Source: Lachnospiraceae bacterium (lineage in GTDB: Bacteria; Bacillota_A; Clostridia; Lachnospirales; Lachnospiraceae). Taken from it: 24,735 nucleotides of DNA. Below the pieces are notes generated by a model. That model was not told where the DNA came from, did not search any database, and saw nothing but the letters and a program-made list of their open reading frames with translations. This document shows, one piece after another, positions 1-6,696 of the stretch (its first letter is position 1; every line of letters begins with the position of its first letter). The position numbers and the translations under genes were made by a program. The stretch covers positions 1 through 24,735 of the forward strand of contig JAIKXO010000271.1 of NCBI GenBank assembly GCA_024684065.1, in the 5' to 3' direction.

Positions 1-56
1 TCCCTTACAAGCGTCTTGAACACATCGTCAAACGGCGTGCCTCTTGGTTTGCTCAT
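1..56 (-). CDS. Start of a possible Rpn/YhgA-type nuclease gene (partial)
   Basis: Only the first 18 codons are in the window, reading MSKPRGTPFDDVFKTLVR from an ATG at 56-54. A GAGGT-like ribosome site sits about 10 bases upstream, so the start looks real. The opening resembles N-termini of Rpn family (PD-(D/E)XK nuclease, 'YhgA-like transposase') proteins common in Lachnospiraceae, but eighteen residues cannot prove a family. If the Tn7-like element extends left, this gene would be cargo. It could equally be an unrelated small gene. Confidence 0.35.
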   Translation of the reverse strand, partial: MSKPRGTPFDDVFKTLVR

Positions 57-407
57 GCCTTTTTACCTCGCTTTCTTGAATCCTGCTATCATGCTTCTGT
101 ATGCCAACAGAGAAAGCGGGGCGCGCCTTCTCTGATTGTAAAGATAATCAGGAAGGCATCTGCCTTCTGTACTGTATTTGGATTATTTCCTCCTTTCTTT
201 GCATAAACCTAATACTATTATGCAAGGGAGGGGAGAATATATCCTATGACTAATTCAATGCGACTAAACTCTTAACTAACATCTACCCATAATATACCAC
301 GTCAGGCCGGTTTAGGCAATATCCGGCATATATTACGACGACCCAAGGCTTATGTGGAATGAATAAAAAATGAATTATTTTCTTGTGTAGAAAACGTAAC
401 CTGGAGC
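57..407. other. Gene-free stretch with two small hairpins
   Basis: No convincing gene lies between the partial gene at 56 and the end of the XRE gene at 408. Two inverted repeats are visible. One has arms AGAGAA/TTCTCT around a GC-rich loop near 110-133. The other is GAAGGCA at 152-158 facing TGCCTTC at 161-167. Both would lie in the leader of the minus-strand gene. An AGGAGG-like minus-strand motif near 188-194 has no good start codon behind it except an 18-codon frame through the second hairpin. GCCGG/CCGGC arms at about 307-327 could be a weak 3' hairpin for the XRE gene. No copy of the TTTGTATCAA end repeat occurs here, so this is not the missing transposon end. Confidence 0.5.
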
Positions 408-1016
408 TTATCGCTCGCCCATGTTTCCTTTGGACGTATTTATTTCAAGCGTCGCCATGTTTAAAGCCTCAGTATATTTAAGCAGCCTTTCGTAGAGCCT
501 GTTCCTTGGGCTTCCCAGTTCGCCTTCGATATATTTGATTATATCCTCGCCGATCTCATCCAACGCTTCCGGTGAAACCGTTTTACTTTCCACCAGTATC
601 CCATATGCTTCTATCATGCCCATGCTTTTCTCCGAAAGCTTAACTGGTTGCTCTGCTTCAGGTTCCGGCTCCGGTGCCTCCCGGGCATCGGGGTGGGCCA
701 GGTAATCCATGCTCTTTTCTTTTACCATATCGCCCAGCTTCGCATATCGCTCCAGCATCCCCTGAAGCCCGCTCAGCGCATCCGATTCGGAGCGCAGGAA
801 TGTCCTGGGTTCAAACCCGCATATTTCCCCGATCCGCATAAGTGCGGACACGGGGATATCTATTTTCCCGTTCTCGTATCGGCTGATGGTTGCCCGGTCA
901 GATCCCAGTGCTTCACCGACATCGGACTGGGTGAGGTGTTTGGCTTTGCGGTTCCTTTTTATACGCATCCCGATATCTTTCAGGAGGCTGTCCTGAGGCT
1001 GTTTAGGCTTTTTCAT
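408..1016 (-). CDS. XRE-family helix-turn-helix regulator, probable element regulator
   Basis: A 202-residue protein if started at MKKPKQPQ. Residues of about 10-65 form a Cro/CI-type helix-turn-helix, with LTQSDVGEALGSDRATIS as the two DNA-binding helices and SRYENGK as the usual following turn. The rest is acidic and helical (an E/P-rich stretch near the middle) and matches nothing I recognise; it may serve dimerisation or sensing. In-frame ATGs at 1037 and 1052 would add 7 or 12 residues. I prefer 1016 because the upstream codons run through a perfect palindrome (1032-1046) that looks like an operator, but no start has a good ribosome site. The gene is divergent from tnsA, with about 280 bp between the starts, so control of tns transcription is a natural inference. 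Xre-type regulators accompany several Tn7-like elements. Confidence 0.85.
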   Translation of the reverse strand: MKKPKQPQDSLLKDIGMRIKRNRKAKHLTQSDVGEALGSDRATISRYENGKIDIPVSALMRIGEICGFEPRTFLRSESDALSGLQGMLERYAKLGDMVKEKSMDYLAHPDAREAPEPEPEAEQPVKLSEKSMGMIEAYGILVESKTVSPEALDEIGEDIIKYIEGELGSPRNRLYERLLKYTEALNMATLEINTSKGNMGER

Positions 1017-1031
1017 AATTTGGATATCCGC

Positions 1032-1046
1032 GTGCATTACATGCAC
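1032..1046. promoter_or_regulatory. Palindrome at the XRE gene start, candidate operator
   Basis: GTGCAT and ATGCAC form a perfect 6-3-6 inverted repeat with spacer TAC, 16 bases upstream of the preferred start codon of the XRE gene. Size and symmetry fit a Cro/CI-type dimer site and would allow self-repression. No second copy was seen near tnsA. Binding is inferred only. Confidence 0.4.
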
Positions 1047-1116
1047 GTACATTTATGATATATGACAATGGAACTTATGTTCGATAGGTGGTAATATCAA
1101 ATCACAGGGGCAGGGT

Positions 1117-1200
1117 GCCCGGGAAGCCCGGAAATGCCCGATCCCAGTACCTTATAATCTAACATTATACACGTTAACCGTCAACATACCGGAATCCGGT
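1117..1200. promoter_or_regulatory. tns upstream region: GCCCGR repeats and palindrome
   Basis: Three direct GCCCGG/A copies start at 1117, 1126 and 1136, so they lie nearly one helical turn apart. A TATAAT at 1153-1158 follows them but has no good -35. ACCGG-AAT-CCGGT, a 5-3-5 palindrome, spans 1188-1200. All lie between the divergent XRE and tnsA starts and could be regulator or polymerase sites for the tns operon. None is matched to a known consensus. Confidence 0.3.
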
Positions 1201-1293
1201 TTGTGTTTGTGAACTTATACTTCAATGACATCCCATAGCCGCATATGTAAAAATGAATGGGGAGTCTCTAAAAAAAGAATGAAGGAGAAACAA

Positions 1294-1971
1294 ATGGACT
1301 ATCTATATACGGAACCTTTGCCCATGCCGCGGGCAACCCATTATGGAAACAACTACTGGATTTTCAGGAGCAGGAAGCTTGGCAGGAGAGTAACGGCGTT
1401 TTCAAACCTGGAATACTGGAACCTTCTGTGTCTCGAGATGGACCCTGAGGTAGTACACTACTGTGAGCAGCCGTGCGAACAATCCGTCATAATTGACGGG
1501 GAAAGGCATAAGACAGTCTTCGATGTTTATGTCGTATACAGGGACGGGAGAGAAGAGTTCCAGGAAGTCAAGTACAGCGAGGAACTTAACTCCGACACAA
1601 AACAGGGCGAGCGGAGCAGGAGACAGGTAGAAGTGCAAAAGTATTGGTGCATGCAGAACAATTTTGGCTACAGTCTAAGGACGGATAAGGAGATAGAGAT
1701 CGGACAATATACAGTGAGGAACTTAAGCTTCCTATGCGCAAAGGCAAGGAGGTTTTCGTCATGCAGCGTCGTTGATGACGGCTCCGTAATACGTTTCCTC
1801 AAGGAAAGGGGGTGCGTCACTATAGGCCAGCTCTACGGCAGCGGAAGGATTACAGAGAAGAATGGCCTTGATTACCTCGCTGACCTGTGCTACAGGGGAG
1901 TAATAAAGTTTGTCGATATTGGCAGCACCGCGATAGGAAATGCCACGGAGGTGATGCTGTATGGCATGTAA
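1294..1971 (+). CDS. tnsA: TnsA-like transposon endonuclease
   Basis: A 225-residue heteromeric transposase subunit that, in the Tn7 family, cuts the 5' ends of the element so that TnsA plus TnsB give cut-and-paste movement. The restriction-enzyme-like fold is shown by E40 (in SNLEYW), D77 (in VFDVYV) and E91-V92-K93, matching the E, D and Q/E-x-K catalytic set of E. coli TnsA. The C-terminal third, with a winged-helix-like FLKERGCVTIGQLYG segment, would be the TnsC-interacting domain. The protein is shorter than the 273 residues of Tn7 TnsA. The ATG at 1294 is chosen because AAGGAG sits 7 bases upstream; a longer frame begins at 1225 without such a site. The end overlaps tnsB by 11 bases, implying coupled translation. 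An active TnsA predicts simple insertions rather than cointegrates. Confidence 0.92.
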   Translation: MDYLYTEPLPMPRATHYGNNYWIFRSRKLGRRVTAFSNLEYWNLLCLEMDPEVVHYCEQPCEQSVIIDGERHKTVFDVYVVYRDGREEFQEVKYSEELNSDTKQGERSRRQVEVQKYWCMQNNFGYSLRTDKEIEIGQYTVRNLSFLCAKARRFSSCSVVDDGSVIRFLKERGCVTIGQLYGSGRITEKNGLDYLADLCYRGVIKFVDIGSTAIGNATEVMLYGM

Positions 1972-3862
1972 GAAGCATAATCTTAACGAGCTCCGGAAAA
2001 TCCGTGAGACATGGGCAGATCTTCCCGCCGAAGTAGTTCCTGAAGACAAGAGGGCATCATTCGTACAACGCAAGTCAGCTGTAGATATGTATATAGATGG
2101 CTGCACTATGTCTGAGATAACAGAAGCTACAGGCATTGCACACCCGAATATATGCCGAATGGTAGAGCGATGCCTGCGGAGAGATGCCGCTGGTGATTAT
2201 TATGGCTACCAGGCACTGTTAAAAAACAATCGGACAGCTCCGGACGAAGGACGGGCAGACGGGCTTTTCAGCAGGCTGCTTTCACAATATCCCGGACTGG
2301 ATGACTATATCGCCGGATGCTGGTATGGGAATAAAAAATATACGTTGGAAAAGAACATGAACCGAAAGTCGCTGCATTCACGCTTCCTGCGTAAATGCCT
2401 GGAACTTGGAGTCTCCGACTATGAGTATCCGTTCAATACAAAGAACCAGGGCTATGCGAGCCTCTGCAGATATATCAGGGAACTTGACAGAAAGCATATC
2501 GCCAAAGCAGCGACGCGGCTTGACAGGGATGACATGCAAAAGGTCCTGTCCACAGGATACGGGGCAAGGCACGCCATGAATGAGTTGCACCCATTTTCGA
2601 CCGTTCAGATAGACGGACATATCATAGACCTCTTGTACTCAGTGGAGATAGTCAATGATGATGGCACGATTGACAGGATTCCCGCGACAAGGGCATGGCT
2701 TATAGCCGTGATCGATACCGCTACCAGATGTGTGCTCGGATATTCTGTCACGCAGGAGTTCAATTACAGCCAGTACGACGTTATAGAGGCCCTGCAGGAC
2801 GCAATACTTCCGAGGGAACGCCCTGCCATAACGATTGACGGGCTGAGCTATCCAGAGAATGGTGGCTATTACCAGACGGCGTTCCCGGAGCTGCGGTATG
2901 CGCTGTACGGCTCCGTCATGCTAGACAATGCCAAGTCACACCTTGCGGAGAACACGGTCGAGAAGATCGTTGACCATCTCGGCTGTGCCGTGAATTTTGG
3001 ATCCGTGGCGACGCCTGAGGCAAGGGGCATAGTTGAGCGTTTCTTCGGCACTATAGAACAGAGGGGGTTCCACAGGCTGCCCGCCACGACAGGCAGCGGG
3101 ATCCGCGACCCGAAGCGGAGGATGCCCGGGAGTGCGGCTGTCGCATATGAGATAACCTTCGACGAGATCGTGCAGCTTCTCGACGTGTTGATCGCTGAGT
3201 ATAACAACACGCCCCATTCTGGAATTGCGGGACTTACGCCTCTGGAGTGCATGAGGAGGCGCATATTCGACGGTGGGATGCGCCCGACTATAGCCAATGA
3301 TGAGGAGGTCGGTGTCGTAGAAAAGCTCAACCGCATAGCCGTAAGGCGGATAGTCCGCGGCGGGAAGGGGAAGAGGGCATATATAAACTATGAATGCGCA
3401 GAATACCGGGGCGCCGAGTTGTCCGCGACAAACGAGTATATTGGAAGACCTGTGACGCTGATAGTGGACCCCCGGGATGTGTCAGAGGTGGAAGCGTATG
3501 ACGTGGACGGAAGGTATATAGGGACTCTGAAGGCGAGGGGTGAGTTTGGAACCAGATCACATTCCTTAAAGACCAGGAAAGGTGCGAACAGGCTCGCGAG
3601 GGAGCGAGGAAGGGAAACGGGGAACCCATTCGACCCTGCGGTATCCGTTTATGAACGCCAGCTTAATGAAAAAGGACGCGCAGGCCGTCGGGATGCTACG
3701 AAGGCTGATATCGTACGCCGGGAAGCCGGACGTGGAACCTCCACCGTGTCCGGGGCGCGTACCGGAAATTCCGAGGATATAGTCCCAATAAAACCAAGGC
3801 CGGAATTTGAGGGAATGACAACTGATGAATTTGCCAAAGCGGTATGGGGTAATAAATTATAG
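1961..3862 (+). CDS. tnsB: TnsB-like DDE transposase
   Basis: A 633-residue transposase of the retroviral-integrase (rve) superfamily that binds the end repeats and performs 3' end cleavage and strand transfer. Catalytic residues are visible as D218 (TVQIDGH), D322 (VMLDNAKSH) and E359 (GIVERFFGTIE), giving a D-36-E spacing. The first ~210 residues include a helix-turn-helix (MSEITEATGIAHPNICRMVE) and further DNA-binding segments. Residues of about 430-520 match the beta-barrel region after the core. The basic, low-complexity tail ending in PRPEFEGMTTDEFAKAVW is the likely TnsC-contacting hook. Length is a little below Tn7 TnsB (702). The start overlaps the tnsA end, and tnsC follows after 8 bases. 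The natural binding target is the TTTGTATCAA array at 6284-6543. Confidence 0.95.
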   Translation: MACKKHNLNELRKIRETWADLPAEVVPEDKRASFVQRKSAVDMYIDGCTMSEITEATGIAHPNICRMVERCLRRDAAGDYYGYQALLKNNRTAPDEGRADGLFSRLLSQYPGLDDYIAGCWYGNKKYTLEKNMNRKSLHSRFLRKCLELGVSDYEYPFNTKNQGYASLCRYIRELDRKHIAKAATRLDRDDMQKVLSTGYGARHAMNELHPFSTVQIDGHIIDLLYSVEIVNDDGTIDRIPATRAWLIAVIDTATRCVLGYSVTQEFNYSQYDVIEALQDAILPRERPAITIDGLSYPENGGYYQTAFPELRYALYGSVMLDNAKSHLAENTVEKIVDHLGCAVNFGSVATPEARGIVERFFGTIEQRGFHRLPATTGSGIRDPKRRMPGSAAVAYEITFDEIVQLLDVLIAEYNNTPHSGIAGLTPLECMRRRIFDGGMRPTIANDEEVGVVEKLNRIAVRRIVRGGKGKRAYINYECAEYRGAELSATNEYIGRPVTLIVDPRDVSEVEAYDVDGRYIGTLKARGEFGTRSHSLKTRKGANRLARERGRETGNPFDPAVSVYERQLNEKGRAGRRDATKADIVRREAGRGTSTVSGARTGNSEDIVPIKPRPEFEGMTTDEFAKAVWGNKL

Positions 3863-3870
3863 GAGGAATC

Positions 3871-4923
3871 ATGGAACACATTATTCCGGATTTTGAGCAG
3901 AGAAGCTCGGGCTCCGTGGAAGTCTCAGAGGTCACATCGGAACTCACACTCCGCGCCATAAGCTCCGCGGACTTCATCATCAGGACGAAGGCCATACGAA
4001 GTCTTGAGGAGCAGATGATGATGTGGCTGTCTATATCGGCCTGCGGGGCGATCATATATGGTAGGGCCAGAATAGGAAAGACACGGGCTATGCTGAGCGT
4101 AGCAAGCGACATCAGAAATCGATATGGCGCCGGGTTCCCGGTCATTATATGGGAAATCACGGACCATGCCGTCACCGAGAAGCACTTCTATACGTCGTTA
4201 CTGATGGCCATGGGCATCGAAGGAATTCCGCGCTCACAGACCGCGCTCGCGCTGAAACAACGTGTGTTAAACGAGCTGGTGATGGCCGCATGCCAGACGC
4301 CGTTCAGAAGGGCAGTGTTAATGCTTGACGAAGCATGGAAATTCACCGAGAAAGACTTCTCATGGCTCATGGACCTATATAATATTCTTAGCAGGAAGGA
4401 TGTGCTGCTGACATGCTTTCTGTTCGGCACCCGCGAGCTCAAGGACATAAAGACAGGTTTTAAGAGGCTTGGAAAGGATCAGATAGTAGGCAGGTTCATG
4501 ATCAACGAGTTTCAGTTTTACGGAATGAAGGAACCTGAAGAGCTTATGTTGTGCATGCTCGATTTCGATAAGGCAACCGTTACGGTGGAATGCGGAGGAC
4601 ACTCCTCGGTTCCGATAATCGATTATTATTTCCCTGACAGGGGAGACAGGACGTTCTATGGCATCGGAGGCGAGTACTGGGAAGCGTTCATGCACATACG
4701 TTCCGAATACGGCATAAAGGCAGAGGATATTCCCATGAAATACCTTATAGACTCGTTTATCCTGATACTCAGGAGACACGGAAGATTTGGGGAGGACAAG
4801 GTATGCTTTCCTGGCGCAAGGGAGATAGAAAGATGCATAAGGGATTCTGGATACGGGGAGTCGGATGATGAATACGAGCTTTCAAAAAACAGTGTTAAAC
4901 CTGGGAAATATAGGCGAAAGTAG
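3871..4923 (+). CDS. tnsC: TnsC-like AAA+ ATPase, target-selection regulator
   Basis: A 350-residue AAA+ ATPase linking target recognition by TniQ to the TnsAB transposase. The Walker A motif is GRARIGKT (G64-T71), Walker B is VLMLDEA with D153 and E154, and a sensor-like LLTCFLFGTREL follows, so nucleotide binding and hydrolysis appear intact. About 60 residues precede the P-loop and roughly 100 follow the core, shorter than Tn7 TnsC (555) and closer to TniB or CRISPR-transposon TnsC. A strong AGGAGG is placed 4 bases before the ATG. Its 3' end overlaps tniQ by 59 bases. In this family TnsC forms filaments or rings on DNA and also mediates target immunity; that part is family knowledge, not visible here. 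Confidence 0.93.
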   Translation: MEHIIPDFEQRSSGSVEVSEVTSELTLRAISSADFIIRTKAIRSLEEQMMMWLSISACGAIIYGRARIGKTRAMLSVASDIRNRYGAGFPVIIWEITDHAVTEKHFYTSLLMAMGIEGIPRSQTALALKQRVLNELVMAACQTPFRRAVLMLDEAWKFTEKDFSWLMDLYNILSRKDVLLTCFLFGTRELKDIKTGFKRLGKDQIVGRFMINEFQFYGMKEPEELMLCMLDFDKATVTVECGGHSSVPIIDYYFPDRGDRTFYGIGGEYWEAFMHIRSEYGIKAEDIPMKYLIDSFILILRRHGRFGEDKVCFPGAREIERCIRDSGYGESDDEYELSKNSVKPGKYRRK

Positions 4924-6193
4924 GCGTTATACATGGGACAAGTCATGGGTGAGGCCGTATGAATCACCATTGAGTGCCTACATCAACTTCGTAAACTTAA
5001 ATGCCACAAGAGGAACGGATCTCGCTAGGCTGTGGGGCTTCAGCAGCATTGGGGGAATGCGCTTCGATGAAAGGCTTAAGTGCGAGGTGGCCAGATCCCG
5101 TGGGTTCGCCGATGGAGTGATAAAGGAAATACTGCCCAATGCTGCGGAAATTTTCCCGGATATGACAGGACAGTTTGGGTACAGAAGGACGTTCAGATAC
5201 TGCCCGGAATGCATTAGACAGGGCTACCATACATTGTTGGGTCAGATGCCGGATGAAAACGTCTGCCCCATACATAACGAAAGATATATAGATTCAGAGA
5301 TATGCCTGCCGATAGGAATGGCCGGCGGGCATGACGAATACAGTAAGGCGCTGGGGATGGACGGTTTCCCTCTTATTTATGAACGAGAACCGCTTGATTA
5401 TTCACTGATAGGAGAGAGGTTAGGAAGATACAACGGCATATCATGCATAGGGCGTGTTTCTGCGGCAATGCTGGATCCTGGTGCGGCTTCCATGGTATCG
5501 GTTGAAGGGGCATCACACAGATGTCTTGTGAAGAAAATAGATGCGGCGTGTTTTGATTATGCGGGGTTCATCGATGGAGTTTGGGATTATTTCAACAAAG
5601 GCGCTCGGCAAGTATATACTGCAGAGACCTTCAGTCCGCAGGCGGGATATGAGACCCTGAAAGAAGCCCTTGTAAGCTTTAGGAGACATGTGGACGCCTG
5701 TTCTGGGAACGTTGGGAGTCTCATGGAGTTGGCCTGCCTGCTTAATTTCATAAAGGACGCCAGGAGTGAGGATTATCCAGGTACGTTCCCTTATATAAGG
5801 CAGAATTTCTCACCATGCATGGACAACCTTCCTGTGACAAGGACGCTGTTAATGGCCTCTTATTGTTATTCCGTAAGGGGATGCAATAATTTACCTGAGA
5901 TATTCGAAGTCTCATATGTCTGGAGGCCTAGCACAAGCGCATCGAAAGATGTGTCATTTCATTACAGCACCTCGGTGGGCACTTTGGCATCCGCAATATC
6001 TGATATGAGGATACCGGAACGCTTTAGGAGAAAGCGCGGGATACAGGATGCCGTCGCAGCGGCCTGCATATATGATCAGTTCTGGTTTCAGTCAGAAAGG
6101 TACATGCGGCTTGGAAGCAATAAAAAACACTTCGATTTCTACCGACAGTGGAAAAATGTCAGCCCCCTGATTTATGAAATCGATTATGCTTAA
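4865..6193 (+). CDS. tniQ: TniQ/TnsD-like target-selection protein
   Basis: A 442-residue TniQ-family protein. The N-terminal domain has the family's YESPLSAYINFVNLN opening and a zinc-finger set C113-x2-C116 ... C134-x2-H137 (RYCPECIRQG and NVCPIHNER). The following ~300 residues match nothing I can name but are long enough for the DNA-reading role of TnsD. At 442 residues it is shorter than Tn7 TnsD (508) and much longer than the TniQ of type V-K CRISPR transposons. Adjacent ATGs at 4865 and 4868 both follow GGGGAG, and 4868 has the better spacing. It overlaps tnsC by 59 bases and is the last gene before the element end. With no Cas genes in view, direct recognition of a chromosomal site is the simplest role. 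CRISPR-guided use by genes outside the window is not excluded. Confidence 0.88.
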   Translation: MMNTSFQKTVLNLGNIGESRRYTWDKSWVRPYESPLSAYINFVNLNATRGTDLARLWGFSSIGGMRFDERLKCEVARSRGFADGVIKEILPNAAEIFPDMTGQFGYRRTFRYCPECIRQGYHTLLGQMPDENVCPIHNERYIDSEICLPIGMAGGHDEYSKALGMDGFPLIYEREPLDYSLIGERLGRYNGISCIGRVSAAMLDPGAASMVSVEGASHRCLVKKIDAACFDYAGFIDGVWDYFNKGARQVYTAETFSPQAGYETLKEALVSFRRHVDACSGNVGSLMELACLLNFIKDARSEDYPGTFPYIRQNFSPCMDNLPVTRTLLMASYCYSVRGCNNLPEIFEVSYVWRPSTSASKDVSFHYSTSVGTLASAISDMRIPERFRRKRGIQDAVAAACIYDQFWFQSERYMRLGSNKKHFDFYRQWKNVSPLIYEIDYA

Positions 6194-6283
6194 GACGGAA
6201 CTATATCCATATACAGAATGGTCGTTTAAACCTAAGAGGGATTATTCAAAAAGAAGAGTGCCTTATTTCGTTCCCCAGTCTAT

Positions 6284-6543
6284 TTTGTATAAGATTTCTA
6301 CTAAATCTACGATTTTGTATCAATTTTGCGTTAAGAAAATCCGACTTTGTATCAACTATGTTTTAAAAAATCGACTTTGTATCAAATTCATGTTAAAAAA
6401 ACAGGCATAATCGCGTACTTTGTATCAAATTCAGTTTAGAAATCCGACTTTGTATCACTTTAGGCTTTAATTATTAAACCAAGTTGATACAAAAAAATCG
6501 AAAAAATGCCTTTGTATCAACTTTATTTTAGGGATTGTATCAA
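6284..6543 (+). repeat. Array of nine TTTGTATCAA-type repeats, transposon end
   Basis: Core copies begin at 6284 (variant TTTGTATAAG), 6314, 6346, 6376, 6419, 6449 (ending CAC), 6511 and 6534 (ATTGTATCAA). One inverted copy, TTGATACAAA, lies at 6484-6493. The fuller consensus is about TCCGACTTTGTATCAACTT. Spacing is close to 30 bp for most of the array (30, 32, 30, 43, 30) and 23 bp at the outer edge. The stretch is strongly AT-rich compared with the tns genes. Multiple imperfect, mostly same-orientation sites inside one terminus are the standard layout of TnsB binding sites. Spacers are not unique protospacer-like sequences of constant length, which argues against CRISPR. Confidence 0.85.
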
Positions 6544-6572
6544 CTTCGTGTGAATCGACACATGCATCGACA
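6544..6572. mobile_element. Candidate terminal sequence of the Tn7-like element
   Basis: After the outermost repeat the sequence reads CGTGTGAATCGACA and then CATGCATCGACA. The ATCGACA block occurs twice (6554-6560 and 6566-6572), so ACA termini at 6560 or 6572 are both possible. Tn7-family insertions usually carry a 5-bp target duplication: CATGC would be the duplicate for the 6560 end and GCGGG for the 6572 end. The mate copy is outside the window. Confidence 0.5.
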
Positions 6573-6660
6573 GCGGGGGCGGAGGATTCAGGAACTGTTC
6601 GCGAAAGACAACTTTAACGAATAGATCGTGCCGAAAAAAACCTATGCCTCACAAACAAAA
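6573..6660. other. Flank between transposon end and terminator
   Basis: This is chromosomal sequence if the element ends at 6560 or 6572. On the plus strand it holds an open frame reading RRIQELFAKDNFNE then TAG at 6622-6624, which looks like the natural tail of a protein and is followed about 36 bases later by a hairpin that could terminate plus-strand transcripts. It may be the 3' remnant of a gene interrupted or abutted by the element, or chance. Confidence 0.3.
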
Positions 6661-6696
6661 AATACTGACGGGACTTTTTTATATCCCGTCAGTATT
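6661..6696 (-). terminator. Terminator of the AI-2E permease transcript
   Basis: A perfect 13-bp stem AATACTGACGGGA (6661-6673) / TCCCGTCAGTATT (6684-6696) with a 10-base loop. On the minus strand it is followed by TTTTTTGTTTG. The permease stop codon (6679-6681) lies in the loop. The plus side continues CTGTTGTTTTTC, so it may act in both directions and would also insulate the transposon. Confidence 0.85.

Larger units (their letters stand above)
1..6560 (+). mobile_element. Tn7-like transposon, one end and core genes (other end outside window)
   Basis: The core set tnsA-tnsB-tnsC-tniQ is complete, in the canonical order, tightly overlapped and with intact motifs. It is followed by a repeat array typical of TnsB-bound transposon ends. 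Read inward from the right, the sequence begins TGTCGATTCACACGAAG and then meets the first repeat as TTGATACAAT. A 5'-TGT terminus fits the TGT...ACA rule for Tn7/Tn5053 relatives. The ACA at 6558-6560 is my preferred boundary; ACA at 6570-6572 is an alternative because ATCGACA occurs twice. No matching end was found at 1-1293, so the element must run beyond the left edge or be damaged there. The arrangement puts tniQ, not tnsA, next to the end, unlike classical Tn7. No CRISPR or cas genes are in the visible part. Confidence 0.8.

Noticed and set aside
148..204. 18-codon minus-strand frame near an AGGAGG-like motif
   Set aside because: The AGGAGG lies inside the frame rather than before it, and the frame crosses a hairpin; no support as a gene.
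57..407. Candidate second transposon end left of the XRE gene
   Set aside because: No copy of TTTGTATCAA or its complement and no TGT-led repeated sites were found.
6174..6410. Open frame of 78 codons after tniQ
   Set aside because: It overlaps the tniQ end, has no ribosome site and its second half is just the repeat array translated (recurring LCI.. segments).
6284..6543. Regular repeats resembling a CRISPR array
   Set aside because: The core is only about 10-15 bp, spacers are AT-rich, similar to each other and of uneven length, one copy is inverted, and no cas gene is nearby. Location at the end of a tns operon fits TnsB sites better.
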